From positions 1 through 14,666 of the forward strand of contig JACCUF010000144.1 of NCBI GenBank assembly GCA_013811975.1: 14,666 nt of DNA. Reading direction: 5' to 3'. This DNA is from Geodermatophilaceae bacterium. GTDB taxonomy: Bacteria; Actinomycetota; Actinomycetes; Mycobacteriales; Geodermatophilaceae. The translations under genes were made by a program, and so were the position numbers. The notes beneath the pieces are model-generated. The model was given only the letters and a program-made list of their open reading frames with translations, did not search any database and was not told where the DNA came from. Positions 7,027-14,014 of this stretch are shown piece after piece; the first letter of the stretch is position 1; every line of letters begins with the position of its first letter.

Positions 7027-7929
7027 GTGTCCGAGTCCACTGACCGCCCCGTCACCGGCACCACGCGCGTCAAGCGCGGGATGGCCGAGATGCTCAAGGG
7101 CGGCGTGATCATGGACGTGGTGAACGCCGAGCAGGCGAAGATCGCCGAAGACGCCGGTGCCGTGGCCGTCATGGCCTTGGAGCGGGTCCCGGCCGACATC
7201 CGCGCCCAAGGCGGAGTGGCCCGGATGAGCGACCCCGACATGATCGACTCGATCATCGCCGCAGTCACCATCCCGGTGATGGCCAAGGTCCGGATCGGCC
7301 ACTTCGTCGAGGCACGTGTCCTGCAGAGCCTTGGCGTCGACTACATAGACGAATCCGAAGTCCTCACCCCGGCCGACGAGGCACATCACATCGACAAGTG
7401 GGCCTTCACCGTTCCATTCGTCTGCGGTGCCACGAACCTGGGCGAGGCGCTGCGCCGGATCAGTGAAGGCGCGGCGATGATCCGCAGCAAGGGTGAAGCC
7501 GGCACTGGCAACGTGGTCGAGGCCACTCGCCACATGCGCTCGATCCGCGGCGAAATCCGGAAGCTCTCCACCATGGACGAGACCGAGCTGTTCAGCGCGG
7601 CAAAGGAGCTGAGGGCACCCTACGATCTGGTCACCGAGGTCGCCGGAGCCAGCAAGCTGCCCGTGGTGCTGTTCACCGCGGGCGGAATAGCTACCCCCGC
7701 GGACGCCGCGATGATGATGCAACTCGGTGCCGAGGGTGTCTTCGTCGGTTCGGGAATCTTCAAAGCCGGCAACCCCGCACAGCGCGCTACGGCCATCGTT
7801 GCAGCCACCACGTTCCACGACGACCCTGATGTGATTGCCAAGGTCTCGCGCGGACTGGGCGAGGCCATGGTCGGGATCAACGTCTCCGAGCTGCCCGACA
7901 GCGAGCGGTACGCAACGCGCGGCTGGTGA
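7027..7929 (+). CDS. pdxS: Pyridoxal 5'-phosphate synthase, lyase subunit
   Basis: A 300-residue (beta/alpha)8 barrel protein, usual length for PdxS/Pdx1. It condenses ribose 5-phosphate, glyceraldehyde 3-phosphate and ammonia (from PdxT) to PLP in the DXP-independent route, as a cytosolic dodecamer. The catalytic elements are intact: D30 in MDVVN, the Schiff-base Lys K87 in MAKVRIGH, the second Lys K155 in RSKGEAGTGNV, which is also the phosphate-binding loop, and the FTAGGIATPADA and VGSGIF phosphate loops. GTG 7027 is chosen because AGAGG (7016-7020) is 6 nt upstream and the N-terminus TTRVKRGMAEML aligns with the family. Its TGA stop overlaps the pdxT GTG. Confidence 0.97.
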   Translation: MSESTDRPVTGTTRVKRGMAEMLKGGVIMDVVNAEQAKIAEDAGAVAVMALERVPADIRAQGGVARMSDPDMIDSIIAAVTIPVMAKVRIGHFVEARVLQSLGVDYIDESEVLTPADEAHHIDKWAFTVPFVCGATNLGEALRRISEGAAMIRSKGEAGTGNVVEATRHMRSIRGEIRKLSTMDETELFSAAKELRAPYDLVTEVAGASKLPVVLFTAGGIATPADAAMMMQLGAEGVFVGSGIFKAGNPAQRATAIVAATTFHDDPDVIAKVSRGLGEAMVGINVSELPDSERYATRGW

Positions 7930-8525
7930 GACCACCGATCATCGGCGTCCTCGCCCTGCAGGGGGACGCCCGCGAACACCTGCGCCGCATCGCCTCCTCC
8001 GGCGCGACCGGTGTCGCGGTCCGTCGGAGGGCCGAACTCGACGCCATCGACGGGCTGATCCTGCCCGGCGGGGAGTCCACGACGATCGCGAAGCTGCTCA
8101 ACCGGTTCGAGTTGATGGAACCGCTGCGCGCTCGCATCCGGGCGGGCCTTCCGGTTTACGGATCTTGTGCCGGGATGATTCTGCTGGCAGACCGCATACT
8201 GGACGCCCCCGCGGACCAGGACACGATCGGCGGGATGGACGTGACGGTGCGGCGCAATGCCTTTGGCCGGCAGGTCGAGTCCTTCGAAAACGAGGTTCCG
8301 ATACCAGCCGTGGGCCAGTGCTCCTTTGCTGCGGTGTTCATCCGGGCGCCCTGGGTGGAACAATCCGGACCGGATGTCGAGGTTCTTGGCCGCGTCAGCG
8401 GGGGAGCCGCCGACGGTAAGGTGGTCGCCGTCCGGCAGGGTGGGCTACTCGCGACCAGCTTCCATCCTGAGCTGACCGACGACGGCCGGATCCACAGCTT
8501 CTTCGTGGACATGGTCCGCGGGTGA
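7926..8525 (+). CDS. pdxT: Pyridoxal 5'-phosphate synthase, glutaminase subunit
   Basis: A 199-residue class I glutamine amidotransferase. It hydrolyses glutamine and channels ammonia to PdxS. The oxyanion-hole segment LPGGEST (47-52), nucleophile C81 in YGSCAGMILLA, and the His/Glu pair H180 and E182 in SFHPEL complete the triad. The Ser before C81 replaces the more common Thr and is conservative. It starts with GTG inside the pdxS stop (GTGA, 7926-7929), so subunit ratio is probably set by translational coupling. Mycobacterium tuberculosis has tesB2 between the two genes; here they are adjacent. Confidence 0.96.
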   Translation: MRPPIIGVLALQGDAREHLRRIASSGATGVAVRRRAELDAIDGLILPGGESTTIAKLLNRFELMEPLRARIRAGLPVYGSCAGMILLADRILDAPADQDTIGGMDVTVRRNAFGRQVESFENEVPIPAVGQCSFAAVFIRAPWVEQSGPDVEVLGRVSGGAADGKVVAVRQGGLLATSFHPELTDDGRIHSFFVDMVRG

Positions 8526-8541
8526 ACAGGGAGGAGCGATC

Positions 8542-9306
8542 ATGAGCGGTCACTCAAAATGGGCGACGACCAAGCACAAGAAGGCCGTCGTCGACGCCAA
8601 GCGCGGCAAGCTCTTCGCCAAGATGATCAAGAACGTCGAGGTCGCGGCCCGTACCGGCGGCGCCGACCTGGCCGGGAACCCGACCCTCTACGACGCGGTG
8701 CAGAAGGCCAAGAAGTCCTCCGTGCCCAATGAGAACATCGACCGCGCGGTCAAGCGAGGCGCAGGCACGGAGGACGGCGGGTCCGACTGGCAGACGATCA
8801 TGTACGAGGGGTACGGCCCCAGCGGGGTCGCGGTCCTCATCGAGTGCCTCACCGACAACCGCAACCGGGCCGCTTCGGAGGTCCGAACAGCGATGACCCG
8901 CAACAGTGGCTCGATGGCCGATCCGGGGTCGGTGGCATATCTGTTCAACCGCAAGGGGGTTGTACTCGTACCCAAGGAGGGTACGGCGGGCCACGAGGTC
9001 GACGAGGACGACGTGCTGACCGCTGTGCTCGACGCGGGTGCCGAGGAGGTCAACGACCTGGGCGACTCCTTCGAGGTGGTGAGCGAACCGACAAACCTCG
9101 TGGCCGTACGCACCGCTCTGGTCGGAGCGGGTATCGACTATGACTCGGCCGAGGCATCCTTCCTACCCAGCGTCCAGATCGAACTCGACGAGGAAGCCGC
9201 CCCGAAGGTCTTCCGACTGATCGATGCCCTCGAGGACTGCGACGACGTCCAGAACGTCTACGCGAACTTCAATGCCAGCGACGAGATCCTGGCTGCCGCC
9301 TTGTGA
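8542..9306 (+). CDS. yebC: YebC/TACO1-family probable translation or transcription regulatory protein
   Basis: A 254-residue protein of the YebC/TACO1 family. The N-terminus MSGHSKWATTKHKKAVVDAK is the family hallmark, followed by the KNVEVAARTGG helix region, the EGYGPSGVAVLIECLTDNRNR block and a C-terminal alpha/beta half ending VYANFNASDEI. Some family members are described as DNA-binding regulators, others as ribosome-associated factors that help translation through difficult (proline-rich) stretches; the sequence does not decide between them. GGAGGAG lies 6-8 nt before the ATG. It starts 16 bp after pdxT and lies immediately before ruvCAB, the usual actinobacterial position. A 98-bp gap with its own control site separates it from ruvC. 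Confidence 0.95.
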   Translation: MSGHSKWATTKHKKAVVDAKRGKLFAKMIKNVEVAARTGGADLAGNPTLYDAVQKAKKSSVPNENIDRAVKRGAGTEDGGSDWQTIMYEGYGPSGVAVLIECLTDNRNRAASEVRTAMTRNSGSMADPGSVAYLFNRKGVVLVPKEGTAGHEVDEDDVLTAVLDAGAEEVNDLGDSFEVVSEPTNLVAVRTALVGAGIDYDSAEASFLPSVQIELDEEAAPKVFRLIDALEDCDDVQNVYANFNASDEILAAAL

Positions 9307-9362
9307 TGGCGGGATCATGGATGGTAGGGCGTGTCACACGGGTTCTGCGCAACGCCGACGAC

Positions 9363-9368
9363 TAGCCT
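9363..9368 (+). promoter_or_regulatory. Putative -10 element (TAGCCT) of ruvCAB
   Basis: TAGCCT fits the TANNNT pattern and ends two bases before the SOS palindrome, which would place the transcription start within that palindrome. I see no convincing -35 hexamer upstream. Confidence 0.4.
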
Positions 9369-9370
9369 GT

Positions 9371-9384
9371 CGAACACGTGTTCG
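9371..9384 (+). promoter_or_regulatory. LexA-binding SOS box upstream of ruvC
   Basis: CGAACACGTGTTCG is a perfect 14-bp palindrome and fits the Gram-positive/actinobacterial LexA box CGAACRNRYGTTCG exactly. It lies 20 bases before the ruvC ATG and just after a -10-like TAGCCT, so bound LexA would block transcription. In Mycobacterium tuberculosis ruvC is a known member of the LexA regulon, which supports the call. DNA damage should raise ruvCAB transcription independently of yebC. Confidence 0.85.
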
Positions 9385-9404
9385 GATCCGGCCAGGAGGG
9401 CTGC

Positions 9405-9953
9405 ATGCGTGTTCTCGGCATCGACCCGGGCCTGACCCGATGCGGCTTCGCCGTCATCGACGGGTCACCTGGGCGACCGCCGCGGGCCATCTCCTACGGC
9501 GTGTTGCGGACCCCATCCGGGGCTGAGTTGGGGCCGCGGTTGCTCGAGCTGTCCGACGCGATAACTGTCCTTCTCACGACCTATGACCCCGAGGTGCTGG
9601 CGGTGGAGCGCGTATTCAGCCAGCACAACGTCCGGACCGTCATGGGCACCGGTCAGGCCGCGGGCGTAGCCATCCTGGCGGCAACTCGTGCGGAGGTCCC
9701 GGTCGCGATGTACACGCCTAGTGAGGTCAAGGCCGCAGTCACCGGATCGGGAAGCGCCGACAAGGCCCAGGTGACCGCAATGGTCACCCGCTTGCTCACC
9801 CTGCCCGAGCCGCCGCGTCCAGCCGATGCCGCCGACGCGTTGGCCCTGGCCATTTGTCATGCCTGGCGCGGCGCGGCGTTGCGGCGTCGCACACTGGCCA
9901 GCACCGGGAGGCCCGGCGCGCTGCCGCCCGGAGCTTGGGGAGCCGGTCGATGA
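9405..9953 (+). CDS. ruvC: Holliday junction resolvase RuvC
   Basis: A 182-residue RNase H-like endonuclease that cuts Holliday junctions symmetrically as a dimer, working with RuvAB in recombination repair. All four acidic catalytic residues are visible: D7 in MRVLGIDPGL, E68 in LAVERVF, and D141 and D144 in PADAADALA. The segment SQHNVRTVMGTGQAAG is also typical. I chose ATG 9405 because AGGAGG (9394-9399) is 5 nt upstream and this gives the family N-terminus; the frame extends to a GTG at 9378 inside the SOS box, which is unlikely to be used. The last ~20 residues are Gly/Pro/Ala-rich. Its stop overlaps the ruvA start (ATGA). Confidence 0.96.
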   Translation: MRVLGIDPGLTRCGFAVIDGSPGRPPRAISYGVLRTPSGAELGPRLLELSDAITVLLTTYDPEVLAVERVFSQHNVRTVMGTGQAAGVAILAATRAEVPVAMYTPSEVKAAVTGSGSADKAQVTAMVTRLLTLPEPPRPADAADALALAICHAWRGAALRRRTLASTGRPGALPPGAWGAGR

Positions 9954-10582
9954 TCGCCCACCTCAGCGGTGTGGTCAGTGCCGTGGGGCCCGACCAGGCG
10001 GTCATCGACGTCGGGGGAGCCGGCCTGGCGGTCTCGTGCACACCGAGCACCCTGGCCACCCTGCGCATCGGTACCACCGCGCGGTTGGCCACGAGCCTGG
10101 TGGTGCGCGAGGACTCGCTGACTCTGTACGGCTTCGTCGACGATGACGAGCGGGGCCTTTTCGAGCTGCTGCAGACAGCCAGTGGCGTAGGGCCGCGGTT
10201 GGCTCAGGCGGTCCTGGCCATCCATCGCCCGGCCGCGATCCGCCGGGCGGTGGCCAGCAGCGATCTCGCCGCGCTGACGCAAGTGCCCGGAATCGGCAAG
10301 AAGGGCGCCGAGCGGCTGCTCATCGATCTCAAGGATCGACTGGGCGCCGGACCGGAGACCGGGTCCGTCAGCCACGACGACGGTTCGGCCACAGTCGCCA
10401 GCGAACCTGGCTGGCGACGGTCGTTGATGCAGGCACTGCTCGGGCTCGGCTGGAATCCGCGAGAGGCCGAAGCGGCCCTGCAGGCAGTGACCCCGGAGGC
10501 TGAGGATCGGATCGAGCAAGGCAACAGCGTCGACGTGGGCTCCTTGCTGCGGCATGCCCTGTCCGGTCTGGACCGCCTGTGA
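9950..10582 (+). CDS. ruvA: Holliday junction branch migration protein RuvA
   Basis: A 210-residue junction-binding protein that tetramerises on Holliday junctions and loads RuvB. Domain I is the N-terminal OB fold (MIAHLSGVV to about residue 63). Domain II has two helix-hairpin-helix motifs, around LLQTASGVGPRLAQAVL and LTQVPGIGKKGAERLL. A flexible Gly/Ser-rich linker leads to the C-terminal three-helix domain III (ALLGLGWNPREAEAAL) that contacts RuvB. ATG 9950 gives the canonical start, with GGGGAG 7 nt upstream and a 4-bp overlap with ruvC; the open frame reaching back to 9854 lies within ruvC. Its stop overlaps the ruvB GTG. Confidence 0.96.
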   Translation: MIAHLSGVVSAVGPDQAVIDVGGAGLAVSCTPSTLATLRIGTTARLATSLVVREDSLTLYGFVDDDERGLFELLQTASGVGPRLAQAVLAIHRPAAIRRAVASSDLAALTQVPGIGKKGAERLLIDLKDRLGAGPETGSVSHDDGSATVASEPGWRRSLMQALLGLGWNPREAEAALQAVTPEAEDRIEQGNSVDVGSLLRHALSGLDRL

Positions 10583-11676
10583 GCAGTAACAGCGAGGATC
10601 TCGCCCCTCGCGGCCAGGATGCGCCGGTCTCCCCGTACGCCGCGGATGAGGATCGCGACATCGAAACCTCGTTGCGACCACGGCGGCTGGAGGAGTTCAT
10701 TGGCCAGCCAAAGGTCCGCGCGCAGCTCGACCTACTGCTGGAGAGCGCACGGCGGCGGGCCCGACCTCCAGACCATGTCCTACTCTCCGGGCCTCCGGGT
10801 TTGGGCAAGACCAGCCTGGCAATGATCATCGCCGCCGAACTCGGCGCTGTGCTACGGGTCACCAGCGGTCCAGCGATCGAGCGCGCCGGAGACCTCGCCG
10901 CGCTGCTGACGAACCTCGGGCCCGGCGACATCGTCTTCATCGATGAGATCCACCGGATCGCCCGACCGGCAGAGGAACTGCTCTACGTGGCGATGGAGGA
11001 CTTCCGGGTGGACGTTGTGGTCGGCAAAGGTCCTGGTGCCACCGCGATCCCGCTCGAGGTTGCGCCATTCACGCTGGTGGGGGCCACCACGAGGGCCGGC
11101 CTGCTGACCGGGCCGCTGCGTGACCGGTTCGGCTTTGTCGGGCACATGGAGTTCTACGATCCGCCAGAACTCGTAGCTGTCCTGCAACGCAGCGCACGAT
11201 TGCTCGGGGTGGATCTACGCCCAGACGGAGCAGCTGAGCTCGCCGGGCGTTCGCGTGGTACGCCGCGGATCGCCAACCGCCTGCTGCGGCGGGTCCGTGA
11301 CTTCGCCGAAGTACGCGCCGACGGCATCGTCGACGTGTCGATCGCCCGGGACGGGTTGGCCCTCTTCGACGTCGACGACCTGGGACTGGACCGGTTGGAC
11401 CAGGCAGTGCTTAGGGCCCTCGTGCAACGCTTCGACGGGGGTCCAGTGGGGATCGCGACCTTGGCCGTCGCGGTGGGAGAGGAGGCGCAGACCGTGGAGG
11501 AGGTGTGCGAACCCTTCCTCGTACGGGCCGGCCTGCTGATCCGTACGCCGCGCGGGCGGGTCGCTACCCGCAGGGCCTGGGAACACCTCGAGATCACCCC
11601 TACGAATGGCGCAGCTGGGACGGCCGGGGCCGGACCTGGGCCCCCTTCTGCGTCGCCTTCTCTGTTCGACGCCTAG
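10579..11676 (+). CDS. ruvB: Holliday junction branch migration ATPase RuvB
   Basis: A 365-residue AAA+ motor that forms hexamers and drives branch migration with RuvA. The Walker A motif is GPPGLGKT (71-78), Walker B DEIH (122-125), sensor 1 GATTR (168-172), the arginine finger R181 in GPLRDRFG, and sensor 2 lies in the GTPRIANRLLRRVRD segment. A winged-helix domain follows (GLDRLDQAVLRALV to RTPRGRVATRRAWEHL). After that is a ~25-residue Gly/Ala/Pro tail that ends SLFDA, longer than in many RuvB proteins. GTG 10579 overlaps the ruvA stop (GTGA). The first ~25 residues are also an extension ahead of the conserved SLRPRRLEEFIGQ. Confidence 0.97.
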   Translation: MSSNSEDLAPRGQDAPVSPYAADEDRDIETSLRPRRLEEFIGQPKVRAQLDLLLESARRRARPPDHVLLSGPPGLGKTSLAMIIAAELGAVLRVTSGPAIERAGDLAALLTNLGPGDIVFIDEIHRIARPAEELLYVAMEDFRVDVVVGKGPGATAIPLEVAPFTLVGATTRAGLLTGPLRDRFGFVGHMEFYDPPELVAVLQRSARLLGVDLRPDGAAELAGRSRGTPRIANRLLRRVRDFAEVRADGIVDVSIARDGLALFDVDDLGLDRLDQAVLRALVQRFDGGPVGIATLAVAVGEEAQTVEEVCEPFLVRAGLLIRTPRGRVATRRAWEHLEITPTNGAAGTAGAGPGPPSASPSLFDA

Positions 11677-11679
11677 AAT
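11674..11679 (+). promoter_or_regulatory. Putative -10 element (TAGAAT) of yajC-secD-secF
   Basis: TAGAAT, inside CTAGAATG, overlaps the ruvB stop codon and fits the actinobacterial -10 pattern. It is the same 8-mer found before pgsA. A start near 11686 would give a leader of about 130 nt before yajC. No clear -35 is seen. Confidence 0.4.
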
Positions 11680-11697
11680 GCAGCGGGACGCAGTGAT

Positions 11698-11749
11698 GTG
11701 GTGCTCGCCACCATGGGCACGTTCTCCTCGCCGAGGTCGGTTCTCGGCG
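11698..11749 (+). other. Two hairpins in the ruvB-yajC leader
   Basis: GTGGTG/CACCAT (11698-11714, 6 bp with one G-U pair, 5-nt loop) and CGCCGAG/CTCGGCG (11729-11749, perfect 7 bp, 7-nt loop) follow ruvB. Neither is followed by a T-run. They may end ruvB transcription weakly or shape the yajC leader. Downstream, CAGACAGAC occurs twice (11759-11767 and 11774-11782), 15 bp apart. Confidence 0.35.
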
Positions 11750-11816
11750 GCGTCGGACCAGACAGACTCCGAGCAGACAGACCCGAACCAGTGAAGAAAG
11801 AGGAGAATAAGACCCG

Positions 11817-12206
11817 GTGGGCGATCTAGTGCTTTTCCTTCCATTCCTTGCGCTGTTCGGCGTGATCATTTATATGCAGACTCGGCAGCGCAAGAAGATC
11901 CAGGCTCGGCAGACCGAGTTGCAAGCCGCCCTCAGCGTCGGTGCACCGATCATGCTCACCTGCGGTCTGTACGGCGACGTCGCCGGCCTCGACGACACCA
12001 CCGTGGACGTGGAGATCGCTCCCGGCGTGGTTGCGCGATTCGCTCGCGCGGCGGTCCTCGAGATGCGCACGAATGACAGCGTGCTGGACAGCGATGACAG
12101 TGACAGTGACAGCGACACCACCAACGACACCACCAACGACACCACCAACGACACCACCACATCGCGGCCGGCCAAGCCGCTGGCCCACGACGACCCGTCG
12201 GCCTGA
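11817..12206 (+). CDS. yajC: Preprotein translocase accessory subunit YajC
   Basis: A 129-residue protein with one membrane helix (LVLFLPFLALFGVIIYM, residues 4-20) followed by the basic stretch RQRKKIQAR and a small cytoplasmic domain (GAPIMLTCGLYGDVAGLDDTTVDVEIAPGVV region). YajC associates with SecDF and SecYEG/YidC in protein export. The C-terminal ~40 residues are unusual: a DS-rich acidic run followed by four DTTN-like repeats encoded by a 12-bp tandem repeat. GTG 11817 is chosen because the hydrophobic helix begins at once and GAGGAG lies 11 nt upstream. A 110-bp gap to secD holds a hairpin; the genes are likely one operon. Confidence 0.93.
   Translation: MGDLVLFLPFLALFGVIIYMQTRQRKKIQARQTELQAALSVGAPIMLTCGLYGDVAGLDDTTVDVEIAPGVVARFARAAVLEMRTNDSVLDSDDSDSDSDTTNDTTNDTTNDTTTSRPAKPLAHDDPSA
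12093..12161 (+). repeat. In-frame tandem repeats in the yajC 3' end
   Basis: GAC-AGT type 6-bp units (12093-12116, encoding Asp-Asp-Ser/Asp-Ser) run into a 12-bp unit GACACCACCAAC present three times exactly and a fourth time with changed last codon (12114-12161). The product is the acidic, Thr-rich sequence DTTN repeated. The unit length is a multiple of three, so copy number can change without a frameshift. Confidence 0.9.
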
Positions 12207-12248
12207 CTCTCACTCACAGAAGCGTCGGTCAGCACGCTGCCGCGTGGA

Positions 12249-12269
12249 CCCGGCCGCACTCCGGTCGGG
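12249..12269 (+). other. GC-rich hairpin between yajC and secD
   Basis: CCCGGCCG (12249-12256) pairs with CGGTCGGG (12262-12269) in an 8-bp stem with one G-U pair and a 5-nt loop. It has no T-run. A second, 12-bp palindrome CCTGACCTCAGG (12290-12301) adjoins the secD ribosome binding site. They could slow or process the operon mRNA, which would lower secD relative to yajC; this is inference. Confidence 0.4.
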
Positions 12270-12316
12270 CGACGCCTCAGATGCTCTGACCTGACCTCAG
12301 GAAAGGAAATCCAGCA

Positions 12317-14014
12317 GTGGCACGTGCGCAGACGCAGATCCGGGGCTACTTCGTCGCCCTCGCGTTGATCATCGCGACGCTCTACGCGCTGGTGTTCTTC
12401 ACCGGGGACTCGCCGACGCCTCGGCTGGGGCTCGACCTCCGCGGCGGTACGACGGTGACCCTGACCGCGCAAACCGGAGATGGCGCGGCACCGAGTGCCG
12501 AAGAAATGGAAACGGCTCGGCAGATCATCGAACGCCGGGTCAACGGCCTGGGGGTGGCCGAAGCCGAGGTGGTCATCGAAGGGGACAACAACATCGTCAT
12601 CTCGGTCCCTGGTAACGAGGGTGAGCAGGCCCGCTCCTTGGGTACAACGGCCGAACTGCTCTTCCGTCCGGTCGTCGCCGGCCCGGAACCGGTGACCCCT
12701 GTGGCGCCGGAGGCGACCACCGATCCTGCCGCGACCACCGATCCTGCGGCCACGACCGATCCTGCCGCGACCACCGATCCTGCGGCGACCACCGATCCTG
12801 CCGCGACCACCGATCCTGAGGCCTCCACCGATCCTGAGGCGACTACGGATGGTTCCGCGCCTGCTGCAGACCCGGACCGGCCCGCGGTCACCCAGGAGGA
12901 GGCCCAAGAGACCTTCACGGCGCTGACCGAATGCTCCACCGAGGTCGACCAGTCGCAGGCCAGCACCGATCGCCCTGCGGACTTCGTGGCCGCCTGCTCG
13001 AGCGACGGAACCCAGAAGTACCTGCTCGGCCCGACGATCATCCCCGGTACCGAGGTCGACGACGCGAGCGCCGGACTCGACCCGTCCGGAACGCAAGGCT
13101 GGGTCGTGCTGTTGGACTTCAAGTCCGAAGGGCGATCCACCTGGGCGAGCTATACCGCGGCCAACGTCGGCAACAACGTGGCCTTCACCCTCGACAGTCG
13201 GGTGGTCTCAGCCCCGGTGATCCAGGCCGCGATCAGCGGAACTACCACTATCAGCGGGTCCTTCACCGAGGAGTCGGCGACCACCCTCTCGAACTCGTTG
13301 AAGTACGGTGCGTTGCCGCTCACCTTCACGCAGTCCACCGCCGAGACCGTCTCCGGGCTCCTGGCAGCCGATCAGCTGCGGGCCGGACTGATCGCCGGTG
13401 GCATCGGCATCTTGCTGGTCTTCGTCTATGCCATGTTCTATTACCGGCTACTCGGCTTGGTGACGATCGCAAGCCTGATCCTGTCCGCGGTCATCGTCTA
13501 CGCCTGCTTGGTCGTCCTCGGTCGGCAGATCGGGTTCACCCTGAGCTTGGCCGGTATTGCCGGGTTCATCGTCGCTATCGGGATCACGGCGGACTCCTTC
13601 ATCATATTCTTCGAGAGACTCAAAGATGAAGTGCGTGAAGGCCGTTCGATGCGGGCTGCGGTGCCCCGCGCATGGGTGAGTGCACGCCGGACGATCCTGT
13701 CCGCGGACGCCGTGAGCTTCCTCGCCGCCGCGACGTTGTACGTATTGGCGGTCGGTGGGGTCAAGGGATTTGCTTTCACGCTGGGGCTAGCCACGGTGCT
13801 CGACCTGCTGGTCGTGTTCCTGTTCACCCATCCGTTGGTGGCACTACTGTCCCGTAACGCGACGTTCGCGTCCCCCCGCATCTCCGGGCTCGGCAGGTTG
13901 CAGGTTGGACCGTCGGTTTCGGCCACGCCGGCGATGGCGTCGGCAGGTGCGGGCTCTGCGGGCCAACGTGGGGCACCGACACGACGTACCTCAACCAAGA
14001 GGAGTGGCAGCTGA
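12317..14014 (+). CDS. secD: Protein translocase subunit SecD
   Basis: A 565-residue RND-like subunit that, with SecF, uses the proton gradient to pull preproteins outward after SecYEG. TM1 covers residues about 10-29, then LGLDLRGGT (37-45) opens the large extracytoplasmic P1 domain. Within P1, residues 133-178 are an AATTDP hexapeptide repeat, and C206 and C227 are the only close Cys pair there and could form a disulfide. TM2-TM6 lie at about 356-376, 379-402, 409-432, 458-478 and 483-509; D426 in GITADSF sits where the SecD family has its transmembrane proton-relay Asp. The C-terminal ~45 residues are a Ser/Ala/Arg tail. GTG 12317 is chosen from AAAGGA 9 nt upstream. The stop overlaps the secF start by one base (TGATG). 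Confidence 0.96.
   Translation: MARAQTQIRGYFVALALIIATLYALVFFTGDSPTPRLGLDLRGGTTVTLTAQTGDGAAPSAEEMETARQIIERRVNGLGVAEAEVVIEGDNNIVISVPGNEGEQARSLGTTAELLFRPVVAGPEPVTPVAPEATTDPAATTDPAATTDPAATTDPAATTDPAATTDPEASTDPEATTDGSAPAADPDRPAVTQEEAQETFTALTECSTEVDQSQASTDRPADFVAACSSDGTQKYLLGPTIIPGTEVDDASAGLDPSGTQGWVVLLDFKSEGRSTWASYTAANVGNNVAFTLDSRVVSAPVIQAAISGTTTISGSFTEESATTLSNSLKYGALPLTFTQSTAETVSGLLAADQLRAGLIAGGIGILLVFVYAMFYYRLLGLVTIASLILSAVIVYACLVVLGRQIGFTLSLAGIAGFIVAIGITADSFIIFFERLKDEVREGRSMRAAVPRAWVSARRTILSADAVSFLAAATLYVLAVGGVKGFAFTLGLATVLDLLVVFLFTHPLVALLSRNATFASPRISGLGRLQVGPSVSATPAMASAGAGSAGQRGAPTRRTSTKRSGS
12713..12850 (+). repeat. 18-bp tandem repeat in secD (AATTDP-type)
   Basis: Seven full copies and one partial copy of an 18-bp unit, consensus GCGACCACCGATCCTGCC, at 12713-12838 plus 12839-12850. 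Copies differ mostly at third positions or by Ala/Glu at the end of the unit. They encode ATTDPA or ATTDPE hexapeptides in the P1 domain of SecD. The unit keeps the frame. Confidence 0.95.

Noticed and set aside
7021..7935. Minus-strand open frame (304 codons) exactly opposite pdxS
   Set aside because: It arises from the GC-rich codon pattern of pdxS; the sequence resembles no family and has no ribosome binding site I could credit.
9378..9404. Upstream GTG start for ruvC
   Set aside because: The codon lies in the LexA palindrome; ATG 9405 has AGGAGG at good spacing and gives the standard N-terminus.
11729..11749. Rho-independent terminator of ruvB
   Set aside because: The 7-bp stem has no following T-run, so I list it only as a hairpin of uncertain role.
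12713..12850. CRISPR-like or mobile repeat array
   Set aside because: The 18-bp units are directly adjacent with no spacers and are in frame within secD, so they are coding tandem repeats.
11870..13096. Long minus-strand open frame (408 codons) across yajC and secD
   Set aside because: It is antisense to two clear genes; its Gly/Arg-rich repeats are the reverse complement of the yajC and secD tandem repeats, and no homology is seen.
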